DNA from: Halosimplex salinum
Lineage (GTDB): Archaea; Halobacteriota; Halobacteria; Halobacteriales; Haloarculaceae
Direction of reading: 5' to 3'
Length of the DNA: 64,000 bases
NCBI RefSeq assembly: GCF_003730195.1
Contig: NZ_QWGG01000001.1
Location: 744,001 to 808,000, forward strand
The notes under the pieces were generated by a model. It made no database searches and had not been told where the DNA came from. It saw only the letters and a list, made by a program, of their open reading frames with translations. Made by a program: the position numbers and the translations under genes. Shown in pieces: positions 7,630 to 16,943 of this stretch; position 1 is the stretch's first letter; each line of letters opens with the position of its first letter.

Positions 7630-8979
7630 TCAGTCCCGCTCGTGGATCCGCATCATCACCGGATCGCGCGGTCGCGCGGTGATCGTCGCGACCAGATCGA
7701 GCGAGGGGTCCGACACCAGTTCGAGGTGGTAGCGCTGGAGCAGCGTGGCGAGGACGACCTTCGCCTCCAGCATCGCGAAGCGGTCCCCGACGCAGCGCCG
7801 CGGACCGGCGGAGAACGGGAAGTACGCCAGAGGCGGAAGCTCGGCCTCCATCTCGGCGGTCCAGCGCTCCGGTCGGAACGCCATCGGGTCGTCGTAGTAC
7901 TCGGGGTCGCGGTGGACGGTCCACTGGTTGATGGATATCGTCGCCCCCTCCGGGATCGTGTAGCCCGCTATCTCGTCGCGGTCGGTGGCCTCGCGGATGA
8001 TCCCGGGTACTGGCGGGTAGAGCCGCATCGATTCCTCGACCACCTTCTCGAGATAGGGGAGGTTCCGCACGTCTTCGAAGCCGGATGGATCGCCCCCCAG
8101 TTGCTCGTCGAGTTCGTCGAGCAGACGCCGTTCGACCCTCGGATGCTGGGCGAGCAGGAAGGTGGTGAACGTGAGCGCGAGCGCGGTGGTCTCGTGGCCG
8201 GCGAGCAGGAGCGTCATCACCTCGTCGCGGATCTGCTCGCGGGACATCCCCCTCCCGGTCTCGTCTTCCACCGAGAGCATCCGCGAGACCACGTCGTCGC
8301 CGGGATTCCGCGACCGCTCGTCGACGATCCGGTAGACGACGCGTTCCAGGTCCGCGATGGCGCGGTCGAGGCGGCGCTTCCCCGGCGTCGGCACGTCGAC
8401 GGGGAGCATGTCCGCGCTCAGCCCCTCCTGGTAGTCCATCACGACTTCAAGGGAGGACGCGACGGTGTCGACGTCCCGGCCCACGTCCACGCCGAAGAGC
8501 GCGTCGGCGACGATCTCGAGGGTGAGCTCCATCATGTCCTCGTTCACGTCGCGGACGGCGCCGTCGCGCCACTGCGCGGCGGTCTCTTCCGTGCGCTCGA
8601 CCATCGTCTCGGCGTACTCGGCGATGCGGTCGGGTTCGAACGCCGGGCCGATGAGGTGGCGCTGGCGCCGCCAGAACTCGCCCTCGCTGTTGAGCAGACC
8701 GTTGCCGAGGACCGGTCCGAGCGACTCCTGGAACAGTTCCCCCTTGACGTAGTTCTCGTTGTTGTGGACGAGGACATGCTCGATCCCCTCGGGACTGTTC
8801 ACCTGGTAGAACGATCTCCCGAGCACCTCGTAGTAGGCGATGTCGCCGTACTCTCGGGCACAGCGTTCCGTGAAGGCGTACTGGTCGCGGACGAACTCGA
8901 CGAGGTTGCCGACCACCGGGTAGCCGCTCGGTCCCGGCGGGCGGATCACGTCCGTCGCCGCAGTCGGTTCCTGTTCCAT
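7630..8979 (-). CDS. Cytochrome P450
   Basis: A 449-residue soluble P450 monooxygenase from the ATG at 8979; a longer in-frame start at 9096 would overlap the upstream gene and add a basic tail. Motifs in order are the I-helix LLLAGHETTA, the K-helix ESMRLYPP (ExxR), FRPERW, and the haem loop FSAGPRRCVG with the thiolate Cys at residue 396. There is no N-terminal membrane anchor. Resemblance to CYP102-like fatty-acid hydroxylase cores is general only. An enoyl-CoA hydratase gene lies upstream and a nitroreductase-like gene downstream. No ferredoxin or reductase is adjacent. Confidence 0.95.
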   Translation of the reverse strand: MEQEPTAATDVIRPPGPSGYPVVGNLVEFVRDQYAFTERCAREYGDIAYYEVLGRSFYQVNSPEGIEHVLVHNNENYVKGELFQESLGPVLGNGLLNSEGEFWRRQRHLIGPAFEPDRIAEYAETMVERTEETAAQWRDGAVRDVNEDMMELTLEIVADALFGVDVGRDVDTVASSLEVVMDYQEGLSADMLPVDVPTPGKRRLDRAIADLERVVYRIVDERSRNPGDDVVSRMLSVEDETGRGMSREQIRDEVMTLLLAGHETTALALTFTTFLLAQHPRVERRLLDELDEQLGGDPSGFEDVRNLPYLEKVVEESMRLYPPVPGIIREATDRDEIAGYTIPEGATISINQWTVHRDPEYYDDPMAFRPERWTAEMEAELPPLAYFPFSAGPRRCVGDRFAMLEAKVVLATLLQRYHLELVSDPSLDLVATITARPRDPVMMRIHERD

Positions 8980-9052
8980 GCCAACTGATACGCGGGCAAC
9001 AGGAATAATGCCTCGGCGGATCGGCCTCTCCGACCGCTCCCGCTCGGGAGGC

Positions 9053-9844
9053 TCACTTCCCCTCGAACTCGGGGTCGCGGCCCTCGCGGAAGGCACGTCG
9101 ACCCTCCTCGAAGTCCTCCGTGGTCGTGAGAAAGCCGAAGGCCTGACTCTCCATGGCTATCCCGGCGGCGAGGCTCGTGTCCTCGGCGTTGTTCAACACG
9201 TTCTTCGCGACCTTGAGCGCCAGCGGCGGCCCCGATACGAGGTCTTCGACGTACGAGTCGACTGTCTCGTCGAACTCCGCCGGCGGGACGGCGCGGTTGA
9301 TCAGCCCCCAGTCCGCGGCGCGCTTGGCGTCGATGCGGTGGCCGCGGAAGACGAGTTCCTTCGCACGCGCTTCGCCGACGAGTCGGACGAGTCGCTGTGT
9401 CCCCCCGCCGCCCGGGAGGAGGCCGAGACCGACCTCCGGGAACCCGAACTCCGCGTCGGCGGTCGCGACGCGCATGTCGCAGGCGAGCGCGAGTTCGTGG
9501 CCGCCGCCGAGGCAGTACCCCCGGATAGCGGCGAGCGTGGGGCGGGGATACTCGGCGACTACCTCGTACAGGGGCGTCACGTCGATCGCTTCGGCTGGCG
9601 TGCGGTCGGCGACGCTCTCCACGTCCGCGCCGGCGCTGAACGCCTCGTCGCCGGCCCCCTCGAACGTCACACACCGGACACGCTCGTCGTCGATGCGTTC
9701 CAGCAGGTCCACGACCCCTTCGCGGACCGCGTCGTCGATGGCGTTGAGGCTGTCGGGACGGTCGATCGTGATCGCGAGGCGGCCGCGTTCGTTTAGCTCA
9801 CAGGCGATCGAATCGTGCTCGCTGTCGAACTCCACCACGTCCAT
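9053..9844 (-). CDS. Enoyl-CoA hydratase/isomerase family protein
   Basis: A 263-residue crotonase-fold enzyme. The oxyanion-hole segments are SAGADVES and RGYCLGGGHELALACDM. The two acid positions used by hydratases are in the CLGGGHELAL helix and FGFPEVGLGLLPGGGGTQRL. It probably hydrates 2-enoyl-CoA in fatty-acid or related acyl-CoA breakdown. It is followed after 73 bases by the P450 gene on the same strand. It is distinct from menB at 15726, which carries the naphthoate-synthase signature. Confidence 0.92.
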   Translation of the reverse strand: MDVVEFDSEHDSIACELNERGRLAITIDRPDSLNAIDDAVREGVVDLLERIDDERVRCVTFEGAGDEAFSAGADVESVADRTPAEAIDVTPLYEVVAEYPRPTLAAIRGYCLGGGHELALACDMRVATADAEFGFPEVGLGLLPGGGGTQRLVRLVGEARAKELVFRGHRIDAKRAADWGLINRAVPPAEFDETVDSYVEDLVSGPPLALKVAKNVLNNAEDTSLAAGIAMESQAFGFLTTTEDFEEGRRAFREGRDPEFEGK

Positions 9845-9985
9845 GTGCGGAGTCCTCGCGGCAGGGGCAAGAAGACGGCGGCGAGAGCGGCGGCTGGTGC
9901 GGCGTGGACGCCGTGAGAACTGCAGATAGGGCGGGTCGGGAGAGACCGACCGCGCTTCGGACGAACTCCGGGGGCGCCGAGAGCC

Positions 9986-10264
9986 TTACAGCTTCTTCTC
10001 GGCGTCTTCGGCGAGTTCCTTCATGCGCTTGCCGACGCGGCCGGCGTCGGAGAACTCGTCTTCGCTCATCGCGGTGGCGAGCGCGTTGCCGAGGACGAAC
10101 ACGGCGTGTTTGTGCTCGCTCTTGGACTTGTGGACGTCGTCGGGCGTCACGTCGAGTTCGCCGTAGGGGTCGAACAGCGTCTCGTCGACCTCCTCCAGGT
10201 CGGCGAAGTACTGCATGATCGTGACCATCTGCGCGTGAAGTTCGAGAAGCTCGTCCTTGTGCAT
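9986..10264 (-). CDS. UPF0058 family protein
   Basis: A 92-residue acidic helical protein starting MHKDELLELHAQMVTIMQYF, a start strongly conserved in the archaeal UPF0058 family. Function unknown; conserved His and Cys-free helices suggest a small metal- or RNA-associated protein. A TATA-like GTTAAACC lies about 26 bases before the start on its strand. Confidence 0.88.
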   Translation of the reverse strand: MHKDELLELHAQMVTIMQYFADLEEVDETLFDPYGELDVTPDDVHKSKSEHKHAVFVLGNALATAMSEDEFSDAGRVGKRMKELAEDAEKKL

Positions 10265-10334
10265 GGGGGTCTGTAGGGTAACCGCCGGTTTAACAATTGT
10301 CCGTCAGAGGGTCACACGGGGACCTGCGCGGCCG

Positions 10335-10550
10335 TCAGAACACGTACTCGTCGTCGTGGCCCATCATCCCGTCGTCCTCGTACCCCGCGTCCTCGTCGTC
10401 GTCCATCGGTCCGCTCGTCTTGTACGCCTTCAACCCTGTCGAGAGCAGGTCCTCGATCGCCTCCTCCCGGTTGAGGAACTCACCCTGCTCGACGAGCTGG
10501 GTGATACGCATCTCGAGGTGCTCGGGGATCGTCAGGTCAACCTTGGGCAT
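10335..10550 (-). CDS. Ribbon-helix-helix (CopG-like) regulator
   Basis: A 71-residue protein from the ATG at 10550. Residues 1-45 (MPKVDLTIPEHLEMRITQLVEQGEFLNREEAIEDLL) match a beta-strand plus two helices of the ribbon-helix-helix DNA-binding fold. The last 20 residues are an acidic, Met/Asp-rich tail. A TATA sequence (reverse strand of GTATATAAC near 10577-10587) sits at promoter distance, so the in-frame start at 10616 is rejected. Target genes are unknown. Confidence 0.83.
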   Translation of the reverse strand: MPKVDLTIPEHLEMRITQLVEQGEFLNREEAIEDLLSTGLKAYKTSGPMDDDEDAGYEDDGMMGHDDEYVF

Positions 10551-10782
10551 CGGATCGGTCGACTCTTCGGTGAGGGGGTATATAACTCTGACGGGGGTGG
10601 GCACGGGACTGATCACCTTCTCTCGTGCGACTTTTCAAGATCTGATCGCCGCGGCCGCGGCGGAATCGATCGCCCGTCGAGTGGTGGCGCGCACGCGCCT
10701 CTCCCACCGATGGTACGCGTCGGGCGCACGGGACGGGCGGAAGTAGTTAGGCTGAAAGGCATACGGTCCTAAGCGGCTGGAG

Positions 10783-12129
10783 ATGGAACCTCTGCGTGGT
10801 GACGAGTCGTCGGTCGAGCCCGGCGAGACGACCATCGCGACGCGCGGCCGCGAGGTGGGCCCCGTGCCGGTCGGGGCCGTCCTGCGTGAACTCCCCCGGC
10901 CGACGGTCGCCTGGTCCGAGGACGGGCAGCAGGTCGCCGCCGGCGGGTCGGCGGCGACGATCACCGCCGACGGTGCGGGCCGCTTCGACACGGTTCGCCG
11001 GGCCGGAGAAGCCCTCTTCGGCGGTCGAACCGTCGCGTCGGACCTGCCGCGGGCCGCGCGCCCCCGCCTGTTCGGCGGGTTCGCGTTCCACGACGACGAC
11101 AAGGACGACGGCGGGTCGCCGTGGACCGGATTCCCCGACGCGCAGTTCGTCCTCCCGGCCGTGCAGGTCGTCAGGACCGAGGACGGCTCGACGTGGGTCG
11201 TCGCGACGGCGACCGGACCGGACGCGGAGACACGGGCCGACAGCCGACTCGACGAGTGGGCCGAGCGCGTCGACGCGCTGGAGCCCGTCCCGCACGACGG
11301 CGGGCCCGGCATCGAACGACGGAGCTACACGCCGGACGACGCCGGCTGGCGCCGCCAGGTCGAGGCCGCGGTCGAACGCATCGAGCGCGGGACCCTGCGG
11401 AAGGTCGTCCTCGCCCAGTCGCTGACCGTCGACCTGCGGAGCGACCTCTCGGTCCCGGCCGTGTACGACCGGCTCACCGAGACGTACCCGGACTGCTTCC
11501 GGTTCATCGTCGCCCCCGAGGGCGGCGGCCGATTCTTCGGCGCGACGCCGGAGCGGCTGGTCAGCCGCGACGGCCGGACCGTCAGGACCGAAGCGCTCGC
11601 CGGCTCCACCGGTCGCGGCGACACGCCCGAGGAGGACGAGTGGCTCGCGAGCGAACTCCAGGAGAGCCAGAAGGACAGCCACGAACACGAACTCGTCGTC
11701 GAGGCGATCAAGGCCCAGCTCGACCCGTTCGCGACGTCCATCTCGACGGGCGACCGGACGGTCCGCCGGCTCGCGACGGTCCAGCACCTCCAGACGCCGG
11801 TGACGGCCGACCTCGCCGAGGACGACCACGTCCTCTCGCTCGTCGAGGCGCTCCACCCGACGCCGGCCGTGGGCGGGCTCCCGCCGGACGAGGCGCTTGA
11901 GACGATCACAGAGACCGAGACGTTCGAGCGCGGCTGGTACGCCTCGCCGGTCGGCTGGTTCGACGCCGAAGGGAACGGCACGTTCGCCGTCGCCATCCGC
12001 TCGGCCGTCGCGACCGACCGACAGGCGACGCTGTTCGCGGGCAACGGCATCGTCGGCGACAGCGACCCCGACCGCGAGTGGGACGAGGTCCAGCTGAAGT
12101 ACCGCCCGGTCCTGGACGCGCTCGAATGA
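10783..12129 (+). CDS. menF: Isochorismate synthase
   Basis: A 448-residue chorismate-utilising enzyme that converts chorismate to isochorismate, the first step of menaquinone synthesis. The C-terminal catalytic domain shows LRKVVLAQSLTV, FFGATPERLVSRDG, EALAGSTGRG, SQKDSHEHELVVEAI, LHPTPAVGGLP, GWYASPVGWFD and AGNGIVGDSDPDREWDE, all conserved in MenF/EntC. Magnesium ligands are expected in the HEHE and final E segments. It starts the men cluster and is followed 37 bases later by menD. Confidence 0.95.
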   Translation: MEPLRGDESSVEPGETTIATRGREVGPVPVGAVLRELPRPTVAWSEDGQQVAAGGSAATITADGAGRFDTVRRAGEALFGGRTVASDLPRAARPRLFGGFAFHDDDKDDGGSPWTGFPDAQFVLPAVQVVRTEDGSTWVVATATGPDAETRADSRLDEWAERVDALEPVPHDGGPGIERRSYTPDDAGWRRQVEAAVERIERGTLRKVVLAQSLTVDLRSDLSVPAVYDRLTETYPDCFRFIVAPEGGGRFFGATPERLVSRDGRTVRTEALAGSTGRGDTPEEDEWLASELQESQKDSHEHELVVEAIKAQLDPFATSISTGDRTVRRLATVQHLQTPVTADLAEDDHVLSLVEALHPTPAVGGLPPDEALETITETETFERGWYASPVGWFDAEGNGTFAVAIRSAVATDRQATLFAGNGIVGDSDPDREWDEVQLKYRPVLDALE

Positions 12130-12166
12130 CGGGGCAGGAGCCACGCGAGACGCAGGTGATCCTCCG

Positions 12167-13933
12167 ATGAACGCGCCGAACCGAGCGACCCTGTGGGGCC
12201 GAACGCTCGTCGACGAACTCGCCGCGAGTGGCGTCCAAGCCGTCGTTATCGCTCCGGGGAGCCGTTCGACGCCGCTGACGGTCGCCTTCGACGAGCACCC
12301 CGACATCGAGACGTTCTCCGTGCTCGACGAGCGGTCGGCGGCCTTCTTCGCGCTCGGACGCGGGCGGCGGACGGGGGAGCCGACGGCGGTCGTCTGCACG
12401 TCGGGGACTGCGGCGGCGAACTACCACCCGGCCGTGATCGAGGCGAGCCAGTCCCGCGTCCCGCTGCTCGTGCTCACGGCCGACCGTCCCGCGGAACTCT
12501 CCGACAGCGGCGCCAACCAGACGGTCGACCAGCAGCAACTCTACGGCGACGCCGTGCGCTGGTATCGACAGCTTCCCGAACCCGCACCGGAGGCGCGCCG
12601 TCTCCGGTCGCTTAGGGTCGCTGCCGACCGCGCCGTCGCGAAGACGACCGGCGCGAACCCCGGCCCCGTCCACCTGAACGTCCCGGTCGCGAAGCCGCTG
12701 GAACCGACCGAGAAACCGGGAGATGTGCCCGACTCGCTGTCGGAGACCGCACCGCTCGGCGCCGAGGGACGCGACGGACCGTTCGTCCGAACGTCGAGCG
12801 GGCGACTCTCCCCCGACGACGCGGCGATGGACGACATCGCGGGCGCGCTGGCGGCCGCCGAGCGCGGATTGATCGTCGCCGGGCCGCTGAATCCCGGCGT
12901 CTGCGACCATGCCGCAGTCGCGGACCTGCTCGACGCGACGGGCTGGCCGCTCCTCGCGGACCCGCTCTCCGGCCTCCGGTACGGGCCGCTCGTCGACGAC
13001 CACCTCGTCTGTGGCGGCTACGACTCCTATCTCGCCGCCGAGGGGTGGCCCGACCCGGACGTGGTCCTCCGCGTCGGTGCCTCGCCCACGTCGAAGGTAC
13101 TCCGGCAGTTCCTCCGTGACGCCGACGCGCGACAGGTCGTCGTCGACCCGGCTGGCGACTGGCCCGAGGCCGAGTTCACGGCCACGGACTACGTCGAGGC
13201 AGACCCCGGTGCGGTCGCGACCGAACTCGCGAGCCGACTCGACGGCCGTCCCACGTTCGGAGGCGACTGGCGCGACCGCTTCGGGCGTGCCGAGTCGACC
13301 CACTGGGAGACAGTGGGGGCGGGCGCTGACGAGCAGTTCTTCGAGGGGGCAGTTCTCGCCGAGGTGCTGGCCGAAGCGCCCGACCCGGCGACCGTGTTCG
13401 TCTCGAACAGCATGCCCGTCCGGGACTGCGACCGGTTCGGCCGGCCGCGGACGGCGGATCTCACAGTTCTCGGCAACCGCGGTGCCAGCGGCATCGACGG
13501 GATCACCAGTTCGGCCCTGGGCGCGGGCAGCGCGACCGACGACCCACTCGTGCTCGTGACGGGCGACCTCGCGTACTACCACGACATGAACGGGCTCCTC
13601 TCGGTCGCTCGATGCGGCGTCGACGCGACCATCGTCCTGATCAACAACGACGGCGGCGGCATCTTCCACCTCCTCCCCATCGAGTCGTTCGACCCGCCGT
13701 TCACCGACCAGTTCGTGACGCCCCACGGCCTCGACTTCGGACCCTCGGCCGACATGTACGGTCTGGAGTTCCGCCGCGTCGCGGACGCGGCCGGGTTCGC
13801 CGACGCCTACCGCGAGTCGCTCGCGAGCGACGGGACGCAGGTGATCGAAGCACGGACCGACGGCGAGGCGAGTCACCGATTCAGGGAGTCGCTTCACGAA
13901 CGCGTCCGCGAGCGCGTGAGCGACGAGTTCTGA
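12167..13933 (+). CDS. menD: SEPHCHC synthase (thiamine-diphosphate enzyme)
   Basis: A 588-residue ThDP enzyme joining isochorismate and 2-oxoglutarate. The N-terminal domain has the MenD signature VIAPGSRSTPL, VLDERSAAFFALG and VCTSGTAAANYHPAV, then LTADRPAEL and NQTVDQQQLYG. The C-terminal ThDP domain has GNRGASGIDG and the cofactor motif GDLAYYHDMNGLL...INNDGGGIF. Length fits the family. It lies directly after menF and is probably co-transcribed. Confidence 0.96.
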   Translation: MNAPNRATLWGRTLVDELAASGVQAVVIAPGSRSTPLTVAFDEHPDIETFSVLDERSAAFFALGRGRRTGEPTAVVCTSGTAAANYHPAVIEASQSRVPLLVLTADRPAELSDSGANQTVDQQQLYGDAVRWYRQLPEPAPEARRLRSLRVAADRAVAKTTGANPGPVHLNVPVAKPLEPTEKPGDVPDSLSETAPLGAEGRDGPFVRTSSGRLSPDDAAMDDIAGALAAAERGLIVAGPLNPGVCDHAAVADLLDATGWPLLADPLSGLRYGPLVDDHLVCGGYDSYLAAEGWPDPDVVLRVGASPTSKVLRQFLRDADARQVVVDPAGDWPEAEFTATDYVEADPGAVATELASRLDGRPTFGGDWRDRFGRAESTHWETVGAGADEQFFEGAVLAEVLAEAPDPATVFVSNSMPVRDCDRFGRPRTADLTVLGNRGASGIDGITSSALGAGSATDDPLVLVTGDLAYYHDMNGLLSVARCGVDATIVLINNDGGGIFHLLPIESFDPPFTDQFVTPHGLDFGPSADMYGLEFRRVADAAGFADAYRESLASDGTQVIEARTDGEASHRFRESLHERVRERVSDEF

Positions 13934-13972
13934 GTCCGGCGGCCCGTTGCATTCTTCTCCCGACGCGACCGC

Positions 13973-15085
13973 TCAGGGACGGACGAGCGAGAGCGTCAGT
14001 ACCGACAGCCCCAGCGGCACCCACGTCGTGGTCAGGGCTATGACGCCGACGAGCGAGAAGACGCTGACGCCGGGGAACGCGAGCAGGAAGATGAGCGCGA
14101 CGACGCTCCAGAGACCGAAGATACCGACAGCGGCCTCCGGGATCGAGAGCAGGTACGCGAACGTCAGGAGCGTACAGACCGCGACGACGAACCGCGCGAT
14201 CAGCGGGAACGGCGGGAACAGCATCGCGCCGACGAAGAACGGATAGAGGAAGAACGTCGAAGCGAGCAGGACGACCGACTGGTCCAGCGGGAAGATCCGA
14301 CTCAACCGGAGTGGGGTCCGCCCGTCCGATCCCTGCCTGACCGCCCACGACCGTGTCGTGTCCCAGGCGTTCCACGACCAGTCCGCGTTCGGGCCGTCGG
14401 TCGCCCCCGCCGCGGCCTGTCGTCGCGCCGAGGGAGACGCCCTACCGGCCGTGGCGCTGTTCGACTGCCACGAGGGCCCCGTCGAATCGCCGCGCGACCG
14501 GGTGGTTCCGTCCGCGTGCTTTCGCGTCCCGGAACTCCCCGTCTCTCCGCCCCGCCAGCCGTTCGTCCGTTCGCGGCGTCGGCGGCCGCTCTCGCGCCCG
14601 TTCGGGCCGCGTGCGGACCGTCTGCCGCGCTGCTGGGACCCGCGCCAGGTGCTCTCGGAGGACCCGGTGTCGTCCGTGTCGGACCCCGACCCTGACCCCG
14701 ACCCCGGCCCCGACCCTCTCCCCCATCCCGCGCTCGCTCTCGAAGCCGTATCGGCCCCCGCGGCCGTCCCGTTGTGCGTCGCACTGGCTTCGTCCACAGT
14801 CGTCTCGCGAGCCCGTGACGAACCGCTCGACGACCCGTTACCGCCCGTCCCGTCCGTGTCGTCACCGGTGTACGTCTCGTGACCCAGCCGGTCGTACCGC
14901 GCTCGCTCCTCCTCGTCGGTGAGGACCCGTTTGGCCTTGTTGAGCCGTTTCGTCCGCTCGCCCGCGTCGACGTCGTCACTCACGTCCGGGTGGACCCGCT
15001 TGATGGCCTCCCGATAGGCGGTCTCTATCTCCGCCGTGGTCGCGTCCTCGGCGACGTCCAGGCGGTCGTAGAACGTCTCTGTCAT
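13973..15085 (-). CDS. Membrane-anchored J-domain protein
   Basis: A 370-residue protein. Residues 1-70 form a J-domain with the HPD motif in KRVHPDVSD and YDRLGHE, able to stimulate an Hsp70. Residues 75-255 are a low-complexity Gly/Ser/Arg/Thr-rich linker, unusually basic for a halophile. The last 105 residues contain four or so membrane helices. It has no zinc-finger domain, so it is not classical DnaJ. It sits on the opposite strand inside the menaquinone cluster, between menD and the ridA-menB pair. A recruiting role for DnaK at the membrane is inferred. Confidence 0.85.
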   Translation of the reverse strand: MTETFYDRLDVAEDATTAEIETAYREAIKRVHPDVSDDVDAGERTKRLNKAKRVLTDEEERARYDRLGHETYTGDDTDGTGGNGSSSGSSRARETTVDEASATHNGTAAGADTASRASAGWGRGSGPGSGSGSGSDTDDTGSSESTWRGSQQRGRRSARGPNGRESGRRRRERTNGWRGGETGSSGTRKHADGTTRSRGDSTGPSWQSNSATAGRASPSARRQAAAGATDGPNADWSWNAWDTTRSWAVRQGSDGRTPLRLSRIFPLDQSVVLLASTFFLYPFFVGAMLFPPFPLIARFVVAVCTLLTFAYLLSIPEAAVGIFGLWSVVALIFLLAFPGVSVFSLVGVIALTTTWVPLGLSVLTLSLVRP

Positions 15086-15269
15086 GCGAGCGCGGGGAAT
15101 CGTTCGGAGTTCGTCTGCCGGTATTAAAATGCCACCGGCCGGAGTATCGAAACCGATAGCCGTTGACTGACCGCTCCAGCCGCCCCGGCCACCCCGGCTG
15201 CGAACGACTGCCCGTGGACCGAACGCGGCGACCGCAACGCCGATGTACTCGGCACGTCGGTCAGTTCAC

Positions 15270-15656
15270 ATGTCCCGGGAGACCGTCACCAGCGGCACCG
15301 AGTGGGAATCGTACGTCGGTTACTCGCGCGCTATGGCCGTCGACGGACACGTCCACGTCTCCGGCACCACCGCAGTCGACGACGACGGCGACGTCGTCGG
15401 CGAGACGCCCTACGAGCAGACCCGCGCCGCGCTGGACATCGTCGAGGGCGCGCTCGGCGAGGTCGGTGCGGAACTCGCCGACGTCGTCCGAACGCGGATG
15501 TACGTGACCGACATCGACGACTACGACGAGGTCGGCCGCGCCCACGGCGAGGTGTTCGGGGACGTGCGCCCGGCCGCGACGATGGTCGAAGTGAACCGCC
15601 TCGTCGACGACGACCTCTGCGTCGAGGTCGAGGCGACCGCGGTCGTCCCGGACTGA
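15270..15656 (+). CDS. RidA/YjgF family protein
   Basis: A 128-residue protein of the Rid superfamily, which hydrolyses reactive enamine/imine intermediates. It shows the family core GHVHVSGTTAVDDDG, YEQTRAALDIVEGAL, VVRTRMYVTDIDDYDEVG and FGDVRPAATMVEV. The catalytic Arg expected before PAATM is present (VRPAATM). The ATG at 15270 is chosen over the upstream 15243 start because the extra residues are basic and not conserved. It lies 69 bases before menB. Confidence 0.9.
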   Translation: MSRETVTSGTEWESYVGYSRAMAVDGHVHVSGTTAVDDDGDVVGETPYEQTRAALDIVEGALGEVGAELADVVRTRMYVTDIDDYDEVGRAHGEVFGDVRPAATMVEVNRLVDDDLCVEVEATAVVPD

Positions 15657-15725
15657 CGCCGGAGAGGGGACCGCCCCGGCACCCACTGAGGAATCTTTTT
15701 GCGCGGTCCGACCCCAGCACCGCCC

Positions 15726-16643
15726 ATGGTTTCCGAGATCTTCGACCCCGACCGATGGGAGCCGGTCGATGCCTTCGACTTCCGCGATATCACCTACCAC
15801 CGCGGCACCGACGTGGACGCGGTCCGCATCGCCTTCGACCGCCCGGCGGTCCGCAACGCCTTCCGCCCCGGCACCGTCGACGAACTCTACACCGCGCTCG
15901 ACCACGCCAAGCGACAGTCCGACATCGGCTGTGTCCTCCTCACCGGCAACGGCCCCTCTCCGAAAGACGACGGCTGGGCGTTCTGCTCCGGCGGCGACCA
16001 GTCCGTTCGCGGCGACTCGGGCTACGAGTATCGAAACGATGGTGAGGGGGACGAAGAGGTGGACGGCGACGCGCGGGACGCCGCCGAGGCCGGACGCCTC
16101 CATATCCTCGAAGTCCAGCGGCTCATCCGCCACATCCCGAAGCCCGTGATCTGTGTCGTCCCCGGCTGGGCCGTCGGCGGCGGCCACTCCTTGCACGTCG
16201 TCTGTGACCTCACCCTCGCCAGCGACGACCACGCGAAGTTCCTCCAGACCGATCCCGACGTCGCTTCCTTCGACGCCGGCTTCGGGTCGGCCTATCTCGC
16301 CCAGCAGGTCGGTCAGAAGAAGGCCCGCGAGATATTCTTCCTCGGGAAAACATACGACGCCGAAGAGGCCGCCGACATGGGCATGGTCAACGAAGCCGTC
16401 CCGCACGACGAACTGGAGGCGACCGCCCTCGACTGGGCCGACCGCATCACCAGCAAGTCCCCCATGGCCATCCGCATGCTCAAGTACGGCTTCAACATGG
16501 CCGACGACGGCATGGTCGGCCAGCAGGTGTTCGCCGGCGAAGCCACCCGCCTCGGCTACATGACCGACGAAGCCCGAGAAGGCCGCGAGGCCTTCAACGA
16601 GGGCCGCGACCCCGAGTTCGACGACTACGAGTGGTACTACTAG
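15726..16643 (+). CDS. menB: 1,4-dihydroxy-2-naphthoyl-CoA synthase
   Basis: A 305-residue crotonase-fold enzyme that cyclises o-succinylbenzoyl-CoA. MenB-specific features include AVRNAFRPGTVDELY, WAFCSGGDQSVRG, VPGWAVGGGHSLHVVCDLTLAS, FDAGFGSAYLAQQVGQKKAREIFFLG and the ending EGRDPEFDDYEWYY. The ATG at 15726 begins the conserved MVSEIFDP. An acidic insertion (NDGEGDEEVDGDARDAAEAG) follows the GGDQ motif. It completes the men set with its neighbours. Confidence 0.96.
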   Translation: MVSEIFDPDRWEPVDAFDFRDITYHRGTDVDAVRIAFDRPAVRNAFRPGTVDELYTALDHAKRQSDIGCVLLTGNGPSPKDDGWAFCSGGDQSVRGDSGYEYRNDGEGDEEVDGDARDAAEAGRLHILEVQRLIRHIPKPVICVVPGWAVGGGHSLHVVCDLTLASDDHAKFLQTDPDVASFDAGFGSAYLAQQVGQKKAREIFFLGKTYDAEEAADMGMVNEAVPHDELEATALDWADRITSKSPMAIRMLKYGFNMADDGMVGQQVFAGEATRLGYMTDEAREGREAFNEGRDPEFDDYEWYY

Positions 16644-16943
16644 GAACCATCTTTTTCCCGCTCGGGTGTCCTCGGGCCTTCGGCCCTGCGGGCACCGCTC
16701 GCGGCAAAAACATGGGTGAAAAAGGCGCGGCCTCACTTCGTCCTCGTGAGCGGTGCGAACGAGGGCTCGGGAGAGCTTGCTCTCCCGGCGTTCGGCCGCG
16801 TGAACCGCCTCGCTCCCGCCGGTCGCTCGGCGGATGCGACCGCACAGCTATCATAACACCACCGCACCGCCACCGCAACGCCGCCGCACCGCTGCCGCAA
16901 CACTCACCACAAACGGTTTCCCGACCCGCCGACACCGCCGCGT
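16644..16943. other. Intergenic: T-run, hairpins, trinucleotide-like repeat
   Basis: The 300 bases carry no convincing gene. A T-rich run (CTTTTTCCC near 16650) just after menB is a terminator candidate. Perfect hairpins follow, such as GGGCCTTCGGCCC (16674-16686) and GGGAGAGCTTGCTCTCCC (about 16769-16786). At about 16857-16905 there is an imperfect CACCGC/CGCCGC repeat. The open frame running out of it into the Nudix gene is a shadow. Confidence 0.6.

Noticed and set aside
10747-12399. Minus-strand open frame of 550 codons over menF
   Set aside because: It lies wholly opposite menF and the start of menD, with basic low-complexity composition and no family match.
16857-16905. Trinucleotide-like repeat as a functional repeat
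   Set aside because: It is short and imperfect and probably only biased intergenic sequence.
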